64,000 bases of DNA from Modicisalibacter coralii (GCF_004117855.1 NZ_QWBW01000010.1:62001-126000), one strand, 5' to 3'. Shown: positions 45,839-56,347, counted from the stretch's first letter. Translations and numbers: made by a program. The notes: generated from the letters alone by a model not told the origin.

Positions 45839-46873
45839 ATGCAGAACAACAAGATGCTGGGACAGATTACCGCCATGGGCCTGTTGGGCCTGAGCCTGGC
45901 CTATGCCGGTGCCGCCCAGGCCAGCCTGCTCGATGACGTCAAGGCACGCGATGCCCTGCGCTGCGGTGTCAGCAGCGACAAGGCCGGCTTTTCCTATCTG
46001 ACGGATGAGGGTCGGTGGAGCGGCATGGATGTCGACCTGTGCCGCGGGATCGCCGCCGCCGTGCTCGGCGATGCCGAGAAGGTGGAATTCGTGGTGACGA
46101 CGGCCAAGAACCGTTTCACGGCGCTCGCCTCGGGCGAGATCGATGTGCTGTCACGAGCCACGACCTGGACAGCCTCGCGGGATGCCAATCTGGGTGCAGA
46201 CTTCACTACGCCCTGGTTCTACGACGGCCAGGGGGTGATGACGCATGCCGACTTCGGCGTCAATTCCATCGAAGAACTCGATGGCGCCGTCTTCTGCCTG
46301 TCGCCCGGCACCACCTCCGAACAAAACCTGGAAGACTACTTCGGACGACGGGGTCTCAGCTATCGCACCGTGGTCATCGAGAAGAGCACGGAACTGTACA
46401 ACGCCTTCCAGAAGGGACGTTGCGACGCCATTACCAACGACATGAGCGGCCTTGCCTCGCGCCGGACCCAGTTCGCCGATCCCGACGCCTATACCCTGCT
46501 CCCCGAGACGATCTCCAAGGAGCCACTGGGCGCCTACGTACCCCAGGGCGATGCCCAATGGCGAGACATCGTCACCTGGACCGCCTTCGCCTTGATGAAC
46601 GCCGAGGAACTCGAAGTCACCTCGCAGAACGTCGAGTCACTGCGCGAGGAAACCCGGAACCCCAACATCGCTCGCCTGCTGGGCACCGATGGCCGTATCG
46701 GCGAGCGCTTCGGACTGAGCAACGACTGGGCCTACCAGGCCATCAGGCAGGTCGGCAACTACGCAGAAATATTCGCCCGCAACGTGGGCCCCGAGACGCC
46801 GCTGAAATTCGATCGTGGCCTCAACCGCCTGTGGAGCGACGGCGGGCTGATCTACCCGGCGCCCATTCGCTAA
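45839..46873 (+). CDS. aapJ: General L-amino-acid ABC transporter substrate-binding protein
   Basis: 344-residue periplasmic binding protein of the polar amino-acid family, AapJ group (longer than GlnH/HisJ types). The signal peptide ends at AQA near residue 29. Family motifs: LRCGVSSDKAGFSYLTDEGRWSGMDVDLC (N-terminal lobe) and RFTALASGEIDVLSRATTWT, including the ligand-carboxylate Arg. The ATG at 45839 has GGAAGG upstream; a longer frame from 45686 lacks signal-peptide logic. First gene of aapJQMP-iaaA. Specificity is typically broad (Glu, Asp, Gln, Asn). Confidence 0.88.
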   Translation: MQNNKMLGQITAMGLLGLSLAYAGAAQASLLDDVKARDALRCGVSSDKAGFSYLTDEGRWSGMDVDLCRGIAAAVLGDAEKVEFVVTTAKNRFTALASGEIDVLSRATTWTASRDANLGADFTTPWFYDGQGVMTHADFGVNSIEELDGAVFCLSPGTTSEQNLEDYFGRRGLSYRTVVIEKSTELYNAFQKGRCDAITNDMSGLASRRTQFADPDAYTLLPETISKEPLGAYVPQGDAQWRDIVTWTAFALMNAEELEVTSQNVESLREETRNPNIARLLGTDGRIGERFGLSNDWAYQAIRQVGNYAEIFARNVGPETPLKFDRGLNRLWSDGGLIYPAPIR

Positions 46874-46994
46874 GCGGCCGGCTGCCCCGGTACTAGAAGA
46901 CCCCGAGCGTCCGGCTCGTCCTGGCCGGGCGCTCGTCGCGCAGCATCGTCCGCTGCACCGCTGCGTTCGCGTGGCATCGTCTCGAGTAACGCTC

Positions 46995-48152
46995 ATGTGG
47001 AACAATCCCCTGCAAAGTGCGCGCGTTCTCAGTGCATTGCAACAAGGCGGCATCCTCGCCCTCGTCGCCGGCGCCTTCTATCTTCTGATCGTCAATGCCA
47101 GCGCCAACCTCGATGCCCTGGGCATCGCCTCGGGCTTCGGCTTCCTGCAGGAACGCGCCGGCTATGCGATCAGCTTTCGGCTGATCGACTACACCCCGGA
47201 TGACAGCTACTTTCGCGCTTATCTGGTCGGCCTGCTCAATACCCTGCTCGTGTCGGGCTTGAGCATCACCCTGGCCACCCTGCTCGGCGTATTCCTCGGT
47301 GTCTGCCGGGTCTCGGAGAACTGGCTGCTGGGCCGGATCAGCTATCTCGCCGTCGAATTCCTGCGCAATGTCCCGTTGATCGTCCATCTGATCTGGTGGT
47401 ACGGACTGATGCTGGCGCTGCCCGGCGTACGCCAGGCCATCTCGCTGTTCGATGTCGGGTATCTCAGCAACCGCGGCTTGACGCTCGCCTGGGCCAGCGA
47501 TGGCGCGCTGGTCGGCTGGGGGCTGCTGTGTGTCGTCATTGGCGGCGCCCTCGGCTATGCGCTGATGGCGCGTTACCGGGCCGGTCTTGCCTGGAAGGGC
47601 TTCGGGCCGCCCGTCTGGCCCGCCATGCTCGCGGGCGCCGTCGTCTTGCCGGTCATCGTCTACCTGATCAGCGGCAGCCACTGGCAGTGGGATGTGCCCG
47701 TTTCACGCGGCTTCGGCTTCAGCGGCGGCGTCAACCTCACCCCCGAGCTGATGGCACTGTGGCTGGCGCTTTCCGTCTACAGCGCCAGCTATATCGCCGA
47801 AATCGTCCGCGGCTCCATCCAGTCGGTGCCGCGCGGACAATACGAGGCGGCCCACGCCCTGGGCTTTTCCGAGATGCCCACCATGTTCCGGCTGATCGTT
47901 CCCCAGGCGATCTATCCGATGATCCCTCAGGTCACCAGCACCTACCTCAACATCATCAAGAATTCATCACTGGGCGTGGTCGTCGGCTACATGGAGCTGG
48001 TGTCGTCGACGGGTGGTACCACGCTCAACCAGACGGGCCAGGCCATCGAGTGCATCGCCCTGGTCATGGCGACCTACTGTGTCTTCAGCCTGGTCACCTC
48101 GCTGTTGATGAATCTCTACAACTACCGCGTCAGCCTGCGCACGCACGGTTAA
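46995..48152 (+). CDS. aapQ: General L-amino-acid ABC transporter permease
   Basis: 385-residue inner-membrane permease with the HisM/AapQ insertion architecture: N-terminal helices and a pair-forming segment first, then the C-terminal transport domain with the EAA loop [23 protein letters not shown] (about 282-304). The ATG at 46995 is chosen over the frame start at 46971 because it begins the conserved MWNNP. It follows aapJ after 121 bp and precedes aapM by nine bases. Confidence 0.88.
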   Translation: MWNNPLQSARVLSALQQGGILALVAGAFYLLIVNASANLDALGIASGFGFLQERAGYAISFRLIDYTPDDSYFRAYLVGLLNTLLVSGLSITLATLLGVFLGVCRVSENWLLGRISYLAVEFLRNVPLIVHLIWWYGLMLALPGVRQAISLFDVGYLSNRGLTLAWASDGALVGWGLLCVVIGGALGYALMARYRAGLAWKGFGPPVWPAMLAGAVVLPVIVYLISGSHWQWDVPVSRGFGFSGGVNLTPELMALWLALSVYSASYIAEIVRGSIQSVPRGQYEAAHALGFSEMPTMFRLIVPQAIYPMIPQVTSTYLNIIKNSSLGVVVGYMELVSSTGGTTLNQTGQAIECIALVMATYCVFSLVTSLLMNLYNYRVSLRTHG

Positions 48153-48161
48153 GGAGCTCCC

Positions 48162-49277
48162 ATGTCATCGTCCTCGACCGTCTCCACGCCCGAGCAGACG
48201 CATCGTCCGGCGCAATCGCCACCTCGCCAGGGTGGCGTGCAGCGCACCAGGCGCTGGGTGAAGCGCCACCTGTTCCCGACCCCCTTCCAGTCCCTGCTGA
48301 CACTCGTCACTCTGGCCCTGCTGGCATGGTTTGTACCACGCGCCCTGGACTGGCTGATCCTCTCGGCGACCTTCAGCGGCGACAGCCAGGCCGACTGTCT
48401 CGGCGACGGCGCCTGCTGGCTACCCGTGACGCAACGCATCGAGCTGTTCGTCTACGGTTTCTATCCGGACACGCAGACCTGGCGCGTCAATATCGCCTTC
48501 GCACTCTCGGCGGCGATCTTTCCTCTGCTCTACCTCAAGCGCATCGACCGCCGCTGGGTGCTGGGCTACCTGGTCGCCCTGCCGTTCGTGATGTGGTGGC
48601 TGCTCAAGGGAGGCGCGGGGCTGGCGGAGGTCTCGTCGACGAAGTTCGCGGGCATTCTGGTCACCGTCTTCCTGGGCGTCATCGGCATGCTCTTCGCCCT
48701 GCCGATCGGCATCCTCCTGGCGCTCGGTCGCCGCTCGAGCAAACCCGCCATCAAGCTGCTCAGCGTGCTGTACATCGAGCTGGTGCGTTCGGTACCCGTC
48801 ATCACGCTGCTGTTCATGGCGTCACTGATGATCCAGCTGTTCTTTCCCGAAGGTTTCACCATCGACATCCTGCTGCGGGTGCTGATCGTGCTGATCATGT
48901 TCACCGCCGCCTACATGGCCGAGACCATTCGGGGCGGCCTGCAGGGCATACCGCGGGGTCAGTACGAAGCCGCCAAGGCGCTGGGCTTCTCCTACTGGAA
49001 GACCATGGGACTGATCATCCTGCCTCAAGTGTTGCGCAACACCATCCCGCCACTGCTGACACAGTTCATCGGGCTGTTCAAGGAGACCACGCTGGTCGTC
49101 GTCGTCGGGGTACTGGATATCGTGGGCATTGCCATGAGTACCACTTCCGCCCCCGAATGGTTGGGTCTCGAGCACGAGGTCTATCTGTTCCTGGCGATGT
49201 TCTTCTTCACCATCTGCTTCGCCCTGTCTCGCTACGCGCGCCATCTGGAAAAACAACTGGAAAAGAGCCGCTCATGA
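48162..49277 (+). CDS. aapM: General L-amino-acid ABC transporter permease
   Basis: 371-residue second permease. The N-terminus is polar (first about 35 residues, Ser/Thr/Gln-rich), then helices, with the EAA loop [25 protein letters not shown] near 266-288. ATG at 48162 after AAGGAGCTCCC. Its TGA overlaps the aapP ATG by four bases, so the ATPase is translationally coupled to it. It pairs with AapQ as a heterodimer. Confidence 0.88.
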   Translation: MSSSSTVSTPEQTHRPAQSPPRQGGVQRTRRWVKRHLFPTPFQSLLTLVTLALLAWFVPRALDWLILSATFSGDSQADCLGDGACWLPVTQRIELFVYGFYPDTQTWRVNIAFALSAAIFPLLYLKRIDRRWVLGYLVALPFVMWWLLKGGAGLAEVSSTKFAGILVTVFLGVIGMLFALPIGILLALGRRSSKPAIKLLSVLYIELVRSVPVITLLFMASLMIQLFFPEGFTIDILLRVLIVLIMFTAAYMAETIRGGLQGIPRGQYEAAKALGFSYWKTMGLIILPQVLRNTIPPLLTQFIGLFKETTLVVVVGVLDIVGIAMSTTSAPEWLGLEHEVYLFLAMFFFTICFALSRYARHLEKQLEKSRS

Positions 49278-50068
49278 GCCCTGTATCGACTTCTCCCTCT
49301 GCCACGCCGTCGCAGGATTCACCCGTCGTGCGGATCCAGCACCTCGACAAGTGGTATGACAAGTTTCACGCCCTCAAGGATATCTCGCTGGATGTCCGAA
49401 GCGGCGAGCGCATCGTCATCTGCGGCCCCTCGGGATCGGGCAAGTCCACGCTCATCCGCTGCATCAACCAGCTCGAAGTCCATCAGCAGGGCACGCTCGA
49501 GGTACTGGGCGAGACACTTGACGACAACCGCCAGCGCCTGCAGCGCATCCGGCGCAGCGTGGGCATGTGCTTTCAGCACTTCAATCTCTTTCCGCACCTG
49601 AGCGTTCTCAAGAACTGCACGCTCCCCCAGACCGCCAACCTCGGCATTGCCCAGTCCGAGGCCATCGAGCATGCCCTGGCGCTGCTCGACCGGGTGCAGA
49701 TGCGCGAACACGCCAACAAGTACCCGGGCCAGCTATCGGGTGGCCAGCAGCAGCGTATCGCCATCGCCCGCGCCCTGTGCATGCGCCCCAAGGTCATGCT
49801 CTTCGACGAGCCCACCTCGGCGCTCGACCCCGAGATGATCGCCGAAGTGCTCGAGGTCATGGTGGACCTCGCCAAGGAGGGCATGACCATGATCTGCGTC
49901 ACCCACGAAATGGGCTTTGCGCGTCGCGTGGCCGACCGCGTGGTGTTCATGGACCGTGGCGAGATCGTCGAGGAAGCCCCACCCCGACAATTCTTCGATA
50001 CGCCGCGCTCGCCGCGTACCCGGCAGTTTCTGACGCAAATCCTCGATCACGGAGTCTCTACCGCATGA
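49274..50068 (+). CDS. aapP: General L-amino-acid ABC transporter ATP-binding protein
   Basis: 264-residue ABC ATPase: Walker [10 protein letters not shown] (about 50-58), signature LSGGQQQR, Walker [15 protein letters not shown], and switch His in [10 protein letters not shown]-terminal Ser/Pro-rich tail of about 18 residues. It overlaps aapM by four bases at its start and iaaA by four bases at its end. Confidence 0.93.
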   Translation: MSPVSTSPSATPSQDSPVVRIQHLDKWYDKFHALKDISLDVRSGERIVICGPSGSGKSTLIRCINQLEVHQQGTLEVLGETLDDNRQRLQRIRRSVGMCFQHFNLFPHLSVLKNCTLPQTANLGIAQSEAIEHALALLDRVQMREHANKYPGQLSGGQQQRIAIARALCMRPKVMLFDEPTSALDPEMIAEVLEVMVDLAKEGMTMICVTHEMGFARRVADRVVFMDRGEIVEEAPPRQFFDTPRSPRTRQFLTQILDHGVSTA

Positions 50069-51054
50069 ATGATGTCCCCATCGCCATGGCGATTCATGGC
50101 GGCGCCGGCGTGCTGACGCCCGGCCTGTTGACCACGCAGGACGAAAGCGACATCCACGAGACACTGCGACGGGCCCTAGACGCCGGCCAGCAAATACTGG
50201 AAGCGGGCGGCAGCAGTCTGGACGCCGTGGAAGCCAGTGTCGCGGTGCTGGAAGACTCTCCCTGGTTCAATGCCGGCAAGGGCGCCGTGTTCACCGACGA
50301 CGGCCGACATGAACTGGACGCCGCGATCATGCGCGGCAGCGATCGTAACGCCGGAGCCATTGCCGGCGTTCATCACGTCCGCAACCCGATCCGCGGGGCG
50401 CGTGCCGTCATGGAATGCAGCGAGCACGTCATGCTCATCGGCGAAGGTGCCGATCGTTTCCTGGTGGAACACCAGCTGCCTCAGGTCGCCAATGACTGGT
50501 ACGACACCGAACTCCGCCGCCGCCAATGGCAGGACAATCGCCTCAAGGGCGGGGCCCCGACGCTGGAGCCCAGCGAGGCCGACCATCGTGGTGGTCAGGA
50601 CGATCCAGCGCCGGGCCACAAGTTCGGTACGGTGGGCGCCGTGGCGCTCGACCGTCACGGTCATGTCGCCGCGGCCACCTCCACGGGCGGTATCACCAAC
50701 AAGCGCTATTCGCGAGTCGGAGACACTCCGCTGATCGGCGCCGGCACCTGGGCCGATGACCGCAGCGCGGCGATTTCCGCCACCGGGCACGGCGAATACT
50801 TCATACGTGCCGCCGTGGCCCACGACATCGCCGCGCGCATGCGCCATGCCGGCAAGGACCTCGAGGCGGCCTGCCACGAGGTGGTCTTTCAGGAGCTGAA
50901 GGCTCTCGGCGGCCAGGGCGGAATCATTGCCGTCTCGCCGGCTGGGGATACCCAACTTGTCTTCAATACCCCGGGCATGTATCGCGCCTGGCGGGACCGT
51001 CAGGGGCGGCGTCACACGGCGATCTACGCCAAGGATGACCGAGTGCATGACTGA
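50065..51054 (+). CDS. iaaA: Isoaspartyl peptidase/L-asparaginase (Ntn-hydrolase)
   Basis: 329-residue plant-type asparaginase precursor that self-cleaves into alpha and beta chains. The nucleophile Thr189 follows HKFG in [10 protein letters not shown], and substrate-binding segments ([25 protein letters not shown]) are present, as is the N-terminal AIHGGAGVL. It hydrolyses beta-aspartyl dipeptides and L-asparagine to aspartate. It overlaps aapP by four bases as the last gene of the transporter operon, so uptake and hydrolysis are expressed together. A strong hairpin follows five bases after the stop. Confidence 0.9.
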   Translation: MNDVPIAMAIHGGAGVLTPGLLTTQDESDIHETLRRALDAGQQILEAGGSSLDAVEASVAVLEDSPWFNAGKGAVFTDDGRHELDAAIMRGSDRNAGAIAGVHHVRNPIRGARAVMECSEHVMLIGEGADRFLVEHQLPQVANDWYDTELRRRQWQDNRLKGGAPTLEPSEADHRGGQDDPAPGHKFGTVGAVALDRHGHVAAATSTGGITNKRYSRVGDTPLIGAGTWADDRSAAISATGHGEYFIRAAVAHDIAARMRHAGKDLEAACHEVVFQELKALGGQGGIIAVSPAGDTQLVFNTPGMYRAWRDRQGRRHTAIYAKDDRVHD

Positions 51055-51059
51055 ACGAG

Positions 51060-51087
51060 AGCGGCCGGCCCTGACGGGCCGGCCGCT
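51060..51087. terminator. Hairpin terminator between iaaA and the OprB-like gene
   Basis: AGCGGCCGGCCC-TGAC-GGGCCGGCCGCT: perfect 12-bp GC stem with tetraloop, flanked by GAGA and TCTC that lengthen it. It lies between convergent genes and can serve both; the T-tract is poor on either strand. Confidence 0.7.
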
Positions 51088-51142
51088 GTCTCTCGGTTGC
51101 AGGCTGCATCCAACGACGTTCTCTATGCAAGGCGCCCCGTTC

Positions 51143-52597
51143 TCAATCCGACGCACTCAGCCCCAGGGTCTTGCCCAGATCGATGCCGAACTGCAAGGCC
51201 ACCACGACCCCGTCGTCATTGAGATCCCGCGCCGCCGGGTTGTAGACGTTGCTGGGGTTGATGACGTATTGCACCGACGGTTCCAGGAACACGTAGCCGG
51301 GCAAGCCAAGATGGTAATTCGTCTCGACACGGTACACGTTCCGGGACCCGGTATCGGTCGTCCCGCCATTGGCGATACGAGCGGCGCGCTGTGCCTCGAG
51401 CTGACGGCTCCCCAGGCGGGCATAACTCACCTTGATATTGGCCATGTCGGCCGGTCGATCAAAGGGGTTCAGATAGGTTAGCCCCGTTTCGACGAAGGCC
51501 TGGTAGGGTTGGTTGTCACCGGGCGCCGCCTCCATCGATCCGAACACGAGCAGCGCCTCCGGGTCCACGCTGTCTCCCCGTCCCCCATCCGGGCGCCAGA
51601 ACGCCTGGCGGAACTTGAACATGACACCGGCGGTACCACTGCCGTCACGCTCGCCGGTACGCGGGTCGTACTGATCACTGGTGTTGTAGAACCCGATGAG
51701 TTCGTAGCGTCCGGGATACGTCGCCTCCGAGAACGTCGTCTCGTGGCCGATGGCGGCAAGAATGCTCTCCCCGGCGGAATCCGAGGGATTCCAGTCGAAG
51801 CCATGCCCCTTGTCCAGATACTGCTGAGGATCGGACTCGAAGACGCCCAGCTTCAGGCTCTTGTGGTTGCCTAGCCGGAGCTGCCCGAAGGCGCCCCAGG
51901 AGGCGTAGGGTGGCGGGAGCGACCCCGTCGCATAATCCCAGATGGGGTCGTTGCAGGCCACGACACTGGAACAGTTGTTCTCGAAGAAGTAGCGCCGGGC
52001 GTTGGTACGGCCCAGCACGGTCTTCAATCGGCCATCGAAATAGGTCTGCTCATAGGAAAACTGCGACAGGTAACCGCTGGAAATATCGTTGCGCGCCGGC
52101 GATCCACCGAAATAGCCGCCCGCGGCACCGGCATAGGCGGATGTGGTGGGTTGCCCGACATTATAATTGCCGGGGAAGGCAATATACTCCAGGTGGAAGG
52201 TCGCATCGGGTATGTCAAATAGCCTTTCCAGGTCGAAGTCGGCCCCGGCGAATATGTTATTGGTGACAGCGTGACTCCCTTCTCTGGGGCCGGTGGACGG
52301 GTTACCGACCCACAGGGACCAGAGCGATAGATGGGGCTTGATGCCGGCAGCATCGAGCTCTCTTCCCAGCCCGCTGAACAGGGGTTCTTTCTGGGTCAGG
52401 CGGGGGGCCTCTTGATTGTCATCGAGTCGCTCCGATAGTGCTGACTTTTCTGCCCAGGCGTTCGAGGATACCGCCATGATGACGGCGGCCGACAAGACCG
52501 GCCCGGCCAGCGCCAGCATGCGGAACTTGGAAATGTTTCGGCGCGAAATTCCATGCCGACCTTGGAAATGACGGCGTGCAGGGATCGAGGCGTTCAT
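51143..52597 (-). CDS. Carbohydrate-selective porin, OprB family
   Basis: 484-residue outer-membrane porin precursor with an extended, basic N-terminal signal (about 1-49, cleavage at NAWA) and a long beta-rich barrel. Recognisable OprB segments are EPLFSGLGRELDAAGIKPHLSLWSLW near the N-terminus and YLGLPGYVFLEPSVQYVINPS near the C-terminus. The ATG at 52595-52597 has AAGGATAAC upstream. It is the last gene of the sigma-54-controlled cupin operon, 64 bp after the MFS gene. In this context it may admit a small polyol, sugar acid or aromatic, not necessarily glucose. Confidence 0.82.
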   Translation of the reverse strand: MNASIPARRHFQGRHGISRRNISKFRMLALAGPVLSAAVIMAVSSNAWAEKSALSERLDDNQEAPRLTQKEPLFSGLGRELDAAGIKPHLSLWSLWVGNPSTGPREGSHAVTNNIFAGADFDLERLFDIPDATFHLEYIAFPGNYNVGQPTTSAYAGAAGGYFGGSPARNDISSGYLSQFSYEQTYFDGRLKTVLGRTNARRYFFENNCSSVVACNDPIWDYATGSLPPPYASWGAFGQLRLGNHKSLKLGVFESDPQQYLDKGHGFDWNPSDSAGESILAAIGHETTFSEATYPGRYELIGFYNTSDQYDPRTGERDGSGTAGVMFKFRQAFWRPDGGRGDSVDPEALLVFGSMEAAPGDNQPYQAFVETGLTYLNPFDRPADMANIKVSYARLGSRQLEAQRAARIANGGTTDTGSRNVYRVETNYHLGLPGYVFLEPSVQYVINPSNVYNPAARDLNDDGVVVALQFGIDLGKTLGLSASD

Positions 52598-52661
52598 TGT
52601 TATCCTTATGATTATTTGGCGTGCGTTTATGACTATTGTTTTTTCGGCACCAGGGCCGGAT

Positions 52662-53948
52662 TCAATTGAGTGATGTCGAGGCGAGCGTCTCTTGCGACCG
52701 CCTGGCCAGGACCGCCGGGGCAGTCTCCTGAAGCCCCATGGCCAGGATGCCGGCGATCACACAGATACCGCTCATCAGCCAGAGCGGCGCGGACTCGCCA
52801 GCCACGTCGGCCGCCGCACCGGCCACCGTGGGCAGGATGCCACCGCCCAGGACCTCGCCAATGCCGCACACGAAACCGAGGGCCGTGGCGATGTAGCGTG
52901 CATCGACGGTTTCGGAGGGAACGATGGCCATGAACAGCGGGAAGATGCCGTTCAGGGACCAGCCGAAGAAGAACAGCAGGGCGAGGATGAACGCATGCCC
53001 CTGGAAGTACATGGCGCCCAGGGTCAGAATCAGCCCCATGAAGGGCGTGATGATCATCACCGGCTTACGGCCGATTCGATCGGAAATACCGCTGACCACG
53101 AAGCTCCCGACGGCCGCCGAGATACCCAGGGTCCCCATCAGCCAGCCCATCACTTCTGGCGAGTAGCCGCGCACACTGGTGAGATAGATCGGCATGAAGG
53201 ACCAGCAGACCACCAGATAGCCGACCAGCAGGATCGCCATCAGCGAGCAGATGACCATGTTTCGGTGGGCGAGCATCTCCTTGATACTCGGTCGCCGTGA
53301 GGCTGGCTTGTCACCCACCGCGGACGGTACCGGAGAAACGCCAGGCTCCCGCATCAGCCACCAGATCAATCCGGCGGCGATCAGCCCCGGCACCCCGGCG
53401 AGGAAGAACGCCTCGCGCCAGCCGAAGGCCGTGGCGATGGCGACCAGCACCACCGGGGCCGCAAAGGAGCCCAGCAGGTTCGAGCCGAAGTTCTGCATCA
53501 CGCCCATGGCCACGCCCCTACGCTTGGGCGTCACTTCCATGGCCGTCACCGTCTGCGATATCGGCAGAATGGGTCCCTCGGCGACCCCCATGAGCAACCG
53601 CGCACCGAGCAGCAGCAGGAAGGAGCTGGCGAGCCCCGTCAGGAAGGAGCAGAGGGAGAAAATGATGGTGGCCAGAATGAGAAAGCTCTTTCTTCGCCCG
53701 CTACGATCGGACATCGCGCCGAATATCAGGCCCGACAGGGCCCAGGTAATCGACAGTGCCGACGCCGTCAGACCTATCTGGGTGTTCGTCAGCCCGAGTT
53801 CGGGCTGGACGAAGGGCATCAGAAAGTTCAGCGCATTCCGGTCGAAGAAGACGATACCGAAGTTGAAGCTCAGCAGGGCTACCAGAATGATCTGGTAGCG
53901 TGAGCTGACAGGCGCGTCGGGGATGGCATTAGCATTGTTGTTATTCAT
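52662..53948 (-). CDS. MFS transporter (anion:cation symporter-like)
   Basis: 428-residue, 12-helix major-facilitator protein. The N-terminal DRNALNFLMPF, the loop 2-3 motif GAMSDRSGRRKSFL and the second-half GISDRIGRKPVM are present, typical of the ACS family of organic-acid and sugar-acid importers. Its ATG (53946-53948) overlaps the alcohol dehydrogenase stop by eight bases. With the OprB-like porin it would provide the uptake route for the operon's substrate. The family is broad and the substrate is not predictable. Confidence 0.85.
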   Translation of the reverse strand: MNNNNANAIPDAPVSSRYQIILVALLSFNFGIVFFDRNALNFLMPFVQPELGLTNTQIGLTASALSITWALSGLIFGAMSDRSGRRKSFLILATIIFSLCSFLTGLASSFLLLLGARLLMGVAEGPILPISQTVTAMEVTPKRRGVAMGVMQNFGSNLLGSFAAPVVLVAIATAFGWREAFFLAGVPGLIAAGLIWWLMREPGVSPVPSAVGDKPASRRPSIKEMLAHRNMVICSLMAILLVGYLVVCWSFMPIYLTSVRGYSPEVMGWLMGTLGISAAVGSFVVSGISDRIGRKPVMIITPFMGLILTLGAMYFQGHAFILALLFFFGWSLNGIFPLFMAIVPSETVDARYIATALGFVCGIGEVLGGGILPTVAGAAADVAGESAPLWLMSGICVIAGILAMGLQETAPAVLARRSQETLASTSLN

Positions 53949-54945
53949 GATTGATTAGCACCTTGCATTGGCGAGTGCGGTTTTTCAGGGACTCGAATAC
54001 CGTCGGCACGTCTTGCAGCGACACCGTCTCGGTAATCAAGTGGCGAGGTTCGACGGCACCGGCGTCGAGTACGTCCAGGGCACTTTCGTACTCGCGTCGG
54101 GAAAAGAAGGCCGCCGTCTGCAGACGGACTTCCTTCGACAGGGCGGCAAAGGGGACGAAACTGTCGGGTTTGGTGCAAAGGCCGAGGAGCAGGATCGTGC
54201 CATGCGGGCGCACCTGCTCGATGGCCTGGGCGATGAGTCCCGGCACACCGGCACATTCGAAGACGACGTCCGCCTCCCCGCCGAGCTGACGTTCCGCGGC
54301 CGCCACGGGTTCCTGCGGATCACAGACGAAACCGGTCGCCCCCATGTCATGGGCACGCTGCTCCTGATAGCGGGCGATGTCCTGGACGACGACCTGTCTC
54401 GCTCCGAAGCGACGCGCCCAGAACGCGGCCGCCAGACCGATGGGACCGGCACCGAGGATCAGCACGCGGTCCCCGGGGCGCATGCCGGAAAGCCGGACGC
54501 CGTGGAGCGCCACGGCCAACGGCTCGACGATCGCCCCGTCGTCCGTGTTCACCCCCTCGGGCAGCGCAATGCACTGGCGTGCCGCGGTGGCCGCGTATTC
54601 GCCATAGCCCCCGCCTTCGAGCACCATCTGCCGGCACCAGGCCGGGTCCCCCGACAGGCAGGAGAGACAGCGCCCGCAACTGCGGAAGGGCATGACGGAG
54701 ACCAGTTGCCCCGTGCGCAGGTTATCGACCGCGGTACCGCAGGCGACGATCTCGCCGGCATACTCGTGACCCAGCACATCGCCGGGGCAGAGGCCGAAGA
54801 CGGCATCTTCGGTCATGTGCAGATCGGACCCGCAGATCCCGCAGCGCCTCACCTGAATGACGACTTCATCGTCGCCCGGCGTGGGATCGGGAAGCTCGCG
54901 GATCTCCAGCGGCCGGTGCAGTTCATGGAAAACGGCAGCACGCAT
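53941..54945 (-). CDS. Zinc-dependent medium-chain alcohol dehydrogenase
   Basis: 334-residue MDR dehydrogenase: catalytic zinc ligands in CGICGSDLHM and GHEYAGE, structural zinc cysteines in CGRCLSCLSGDPAWC, and Rossmann motif LILGAGPIGLAAAFWA (about 164-179). It belongs with threonine/sorbitol/polyol-type dehydrogenases. It starts on the base where the SDR stop begins (TGATG overlap) and overlaps the MFS gene at its end. It probably oxidises a secondary alcohol in the pathway encoded by the operon. Confidence 0.88.
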   Translation of the reverse strand: MRAAVFHELHRPLEIRELPDPTPGDDEVVIQVRRCGICGSDLHMTEDAVFGLCPGDVLGHEYAGEIVACGTAVDNLRTGQLVSVMPFRSCGRCLSCLSGDPAWCRQMVLEGGGYGEYAATAARQCIALPEGVNTDDGAIVEPLAVALHGVRLSGMRPGDRVLILGAGPIGLAAAFWARRFGARQVVVQDIARYQEQRAHDMGATGFVCDPQEPVAAAERQLGGEADVVFECAGVPGLIAQAIEQVRPHGTILLLGLCTKPDSFVPFAALSKEVRLQTAAFFSRREYESALDVLDAGAVEPRHLITETVSLQDVPTVFESLKNRTRQCKVLINHE

Positions 54946-55763
54946 CAGCCGACCCTCCCCAGCGAGGTCCCGCCATCGATGACCAGTTGCGCCCCCGTCA
55001 TGTACGAGGACGCCTCCGAGGCCAGATAGAGGGCGAGCGCCTTGATCTGCTCCGGGTCCGCCAGTTGCCCCAGGGGTACCTTGGCATCCCAGCTCTGGCG
55101 CACATCCGAGTCTTTCAGCCAGCCGCCGCCGATATTGGTGACGAAGCCCCCCGGCGCGATGGTGTTGACGCGTATCCCGAACGCCGCGAGTTCCAGGGCC
55201 AGTTGGCGGACCATGTGCGACACCCCGGCCTTGGCCGGCATGTAGGGCAGGCCCACCACGGGCTCGGTGATGACGGCGGCGTTCGACGAAGTGACGACGA
55301 TGGAGCCGTGGCGCCGGGGCTTCATGTACTTAGCCGCCATGCGCAGGGTATTGAAGGTGCCCGTCAGATTGATGGCGATCGTGCGATCCCAGCGTGCCGG
55401 GTCCAGGGTGTCGACCTGCCCGTCCTCGTTGCGCCAGCCGCCCGGATTCCAGAAGCCCGCCCCCGGATCGATACCGGCATTGGCGAAGACGATATCCAGA
55501 CCGTCGAAGCGGCGCACATGCTCCTCGAACACCAGGCGCGTCTGTTCCCGGTCGGCCACATCGAGCGCCTGGACATGCACCTCGAAGCCCTGCTCGCGCA
55601 AGCGCGCCGCTTCACGTATCGCGGCGTCGACATCGATATCCGCCAGCGTGACGCGAGCGCCGTTTTCCACCAGGGCTTCGACATAAGCGAGACCCAGACC
55701 CGAGGCGCCTCCCGTCACCAATGCCGAGCGTCCTTCGACGCTGAACTGTTCCAAGACACGCAT
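54945..55763 (-). CDS. Short-chain dehydrogenase/reductase (SDR)
   Basis: 272-residue classical SDR: TGGASGLGLAYVEAL cofactor motif (about 17-31), NAGID, active-site Ser in VTSSNAAV and YxxK as YMPAKAG. The Asp after the second beta strand (TLADIDV) indicates NAD. The ATG at 55761-55763 is preferred to the long frame from 55892, whose extra codons overlap the cupin gene. It follows the cupin gene by seven bases, so it is cotranscribed. Confidence 0.88.
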   Translation of the reverse strand: MRVLEQFSVEGRSALVTGGASGLGLAYVEALVENGARVTLADIDVDAAIREAARLREQGFEVHVQALDVADREQTRLVFEEHVRRFDGLDIVFANAGIDPGAGFWNPGGWRNEDGQVDTLDPARWDRTIAINLTGTFNTLRMAAKYMKPRRHGSIVVTSSNAAVITEPVVGLPYMPAKAGVSHMVRQLALELAAFGIRVNTIAPGGFVTNIGGGWLKDSDVRQSWDAKVPLGQLADPEQIKALALYLASEASSYMTGAQLVIDGGTSLGRVG

Positions 55764-55770
55764 ACCCACC

Positions 55771-56298
55771 TCACAGAAACAGTTGATCGTTGATGGGAAT
55801 GCCGTTTTCTTCGCAGTAAGTGACGTAGTGATTGATGAACCAGAAGACGTCCAGGGTTTCCGCCCATTCGCCATTCTCGTCGTAGAACTCATTGGCTCCC
55901 TGCATCCAGAACAGCGCCTTCATGCCATTCGGCTCATCGGTCACCAGGGTGTGGGCCTGGCCGGGCATTTCGGTGATGAAATCACCGGGGCCGCAGGTCC
56001 AGTCGTACTCCAGATAGCGAAAACTTCCCTCCATCCCCACGGCCCAGACCATGCCACGGTGCTTGTGTGTACCGATGACACCCGGCCCCTTTATCCACAA
56101 GATATTGCAGTAGACATTGTTCCTGACATCGAAAGCCAGATGGCGTATTGCGGCATTATCGCCAAAAGGCACCCACGGGCTTTCCGCTTCCGAGCGCCCG
56201 ATATAACTCCCTTCTCGCCCGAAGCGATCCTGCATGGCTTTCATCGGCTCCGGCACTTCGACGATTTTATAGGCCGTGCTTGCGGGGGCATTCGACAT
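55771..56298 (-). CDS. Cupin-domain dioxygenase-like protein (2,4'-dihydroxyacetophenone dioxygenase family)
   Basis: 175-residue single cupin. Metal-ligand motif 1 is GTHKHRGMVWAVGMEGSFRYLE and motif 2 is CGPGDFITEMPGQAHTLV. The overall pattern, including LWIKGPGVIGTHKH and ALFWMQGANEFYDENG, resembles the 2,4'-dihydroxyacetophenone dioxygenase group, non-heme iron enzymes that cleave a C-C bond next to a carbonyl. The ATG is at 56296-56298. First gene of a five-gene operon with a -24/-12 promoter about 50 bp upstream. An isomerase role, as for other small cupins, is the alternative. Confidence 0.75.
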   Translation of the reverse strand: MSNAPASTAYKIVEVPEPMKAMQDRFGREGSYIGRSEAESPWVPFGDNAAIRHLAFDVRNNVYCNILWIKGPGVIGTHKHRGMVWAVGMEGSFRYLEYDWTCGPGDFITEMPGQAHTLVTDEPNGMKALFWMQGANEFYDENGEWAETLDVFWFINHYVTYCEENGIPINDQLFL

Positions 56299-56347
56299 GG
56301 TCTTTCTCCTCTCAATGTTGCGTCATCGGGGTCTTCCATTAACCAGC

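Noticed and set aside
47396-50068. An 890-codon rightward frame running through aapQ, aapM and aapP
   Set aside because: Most of it is out of frame with the permease genes and Arg/Pro/His-rich; only its last part is the real aapP, starting at 49274.
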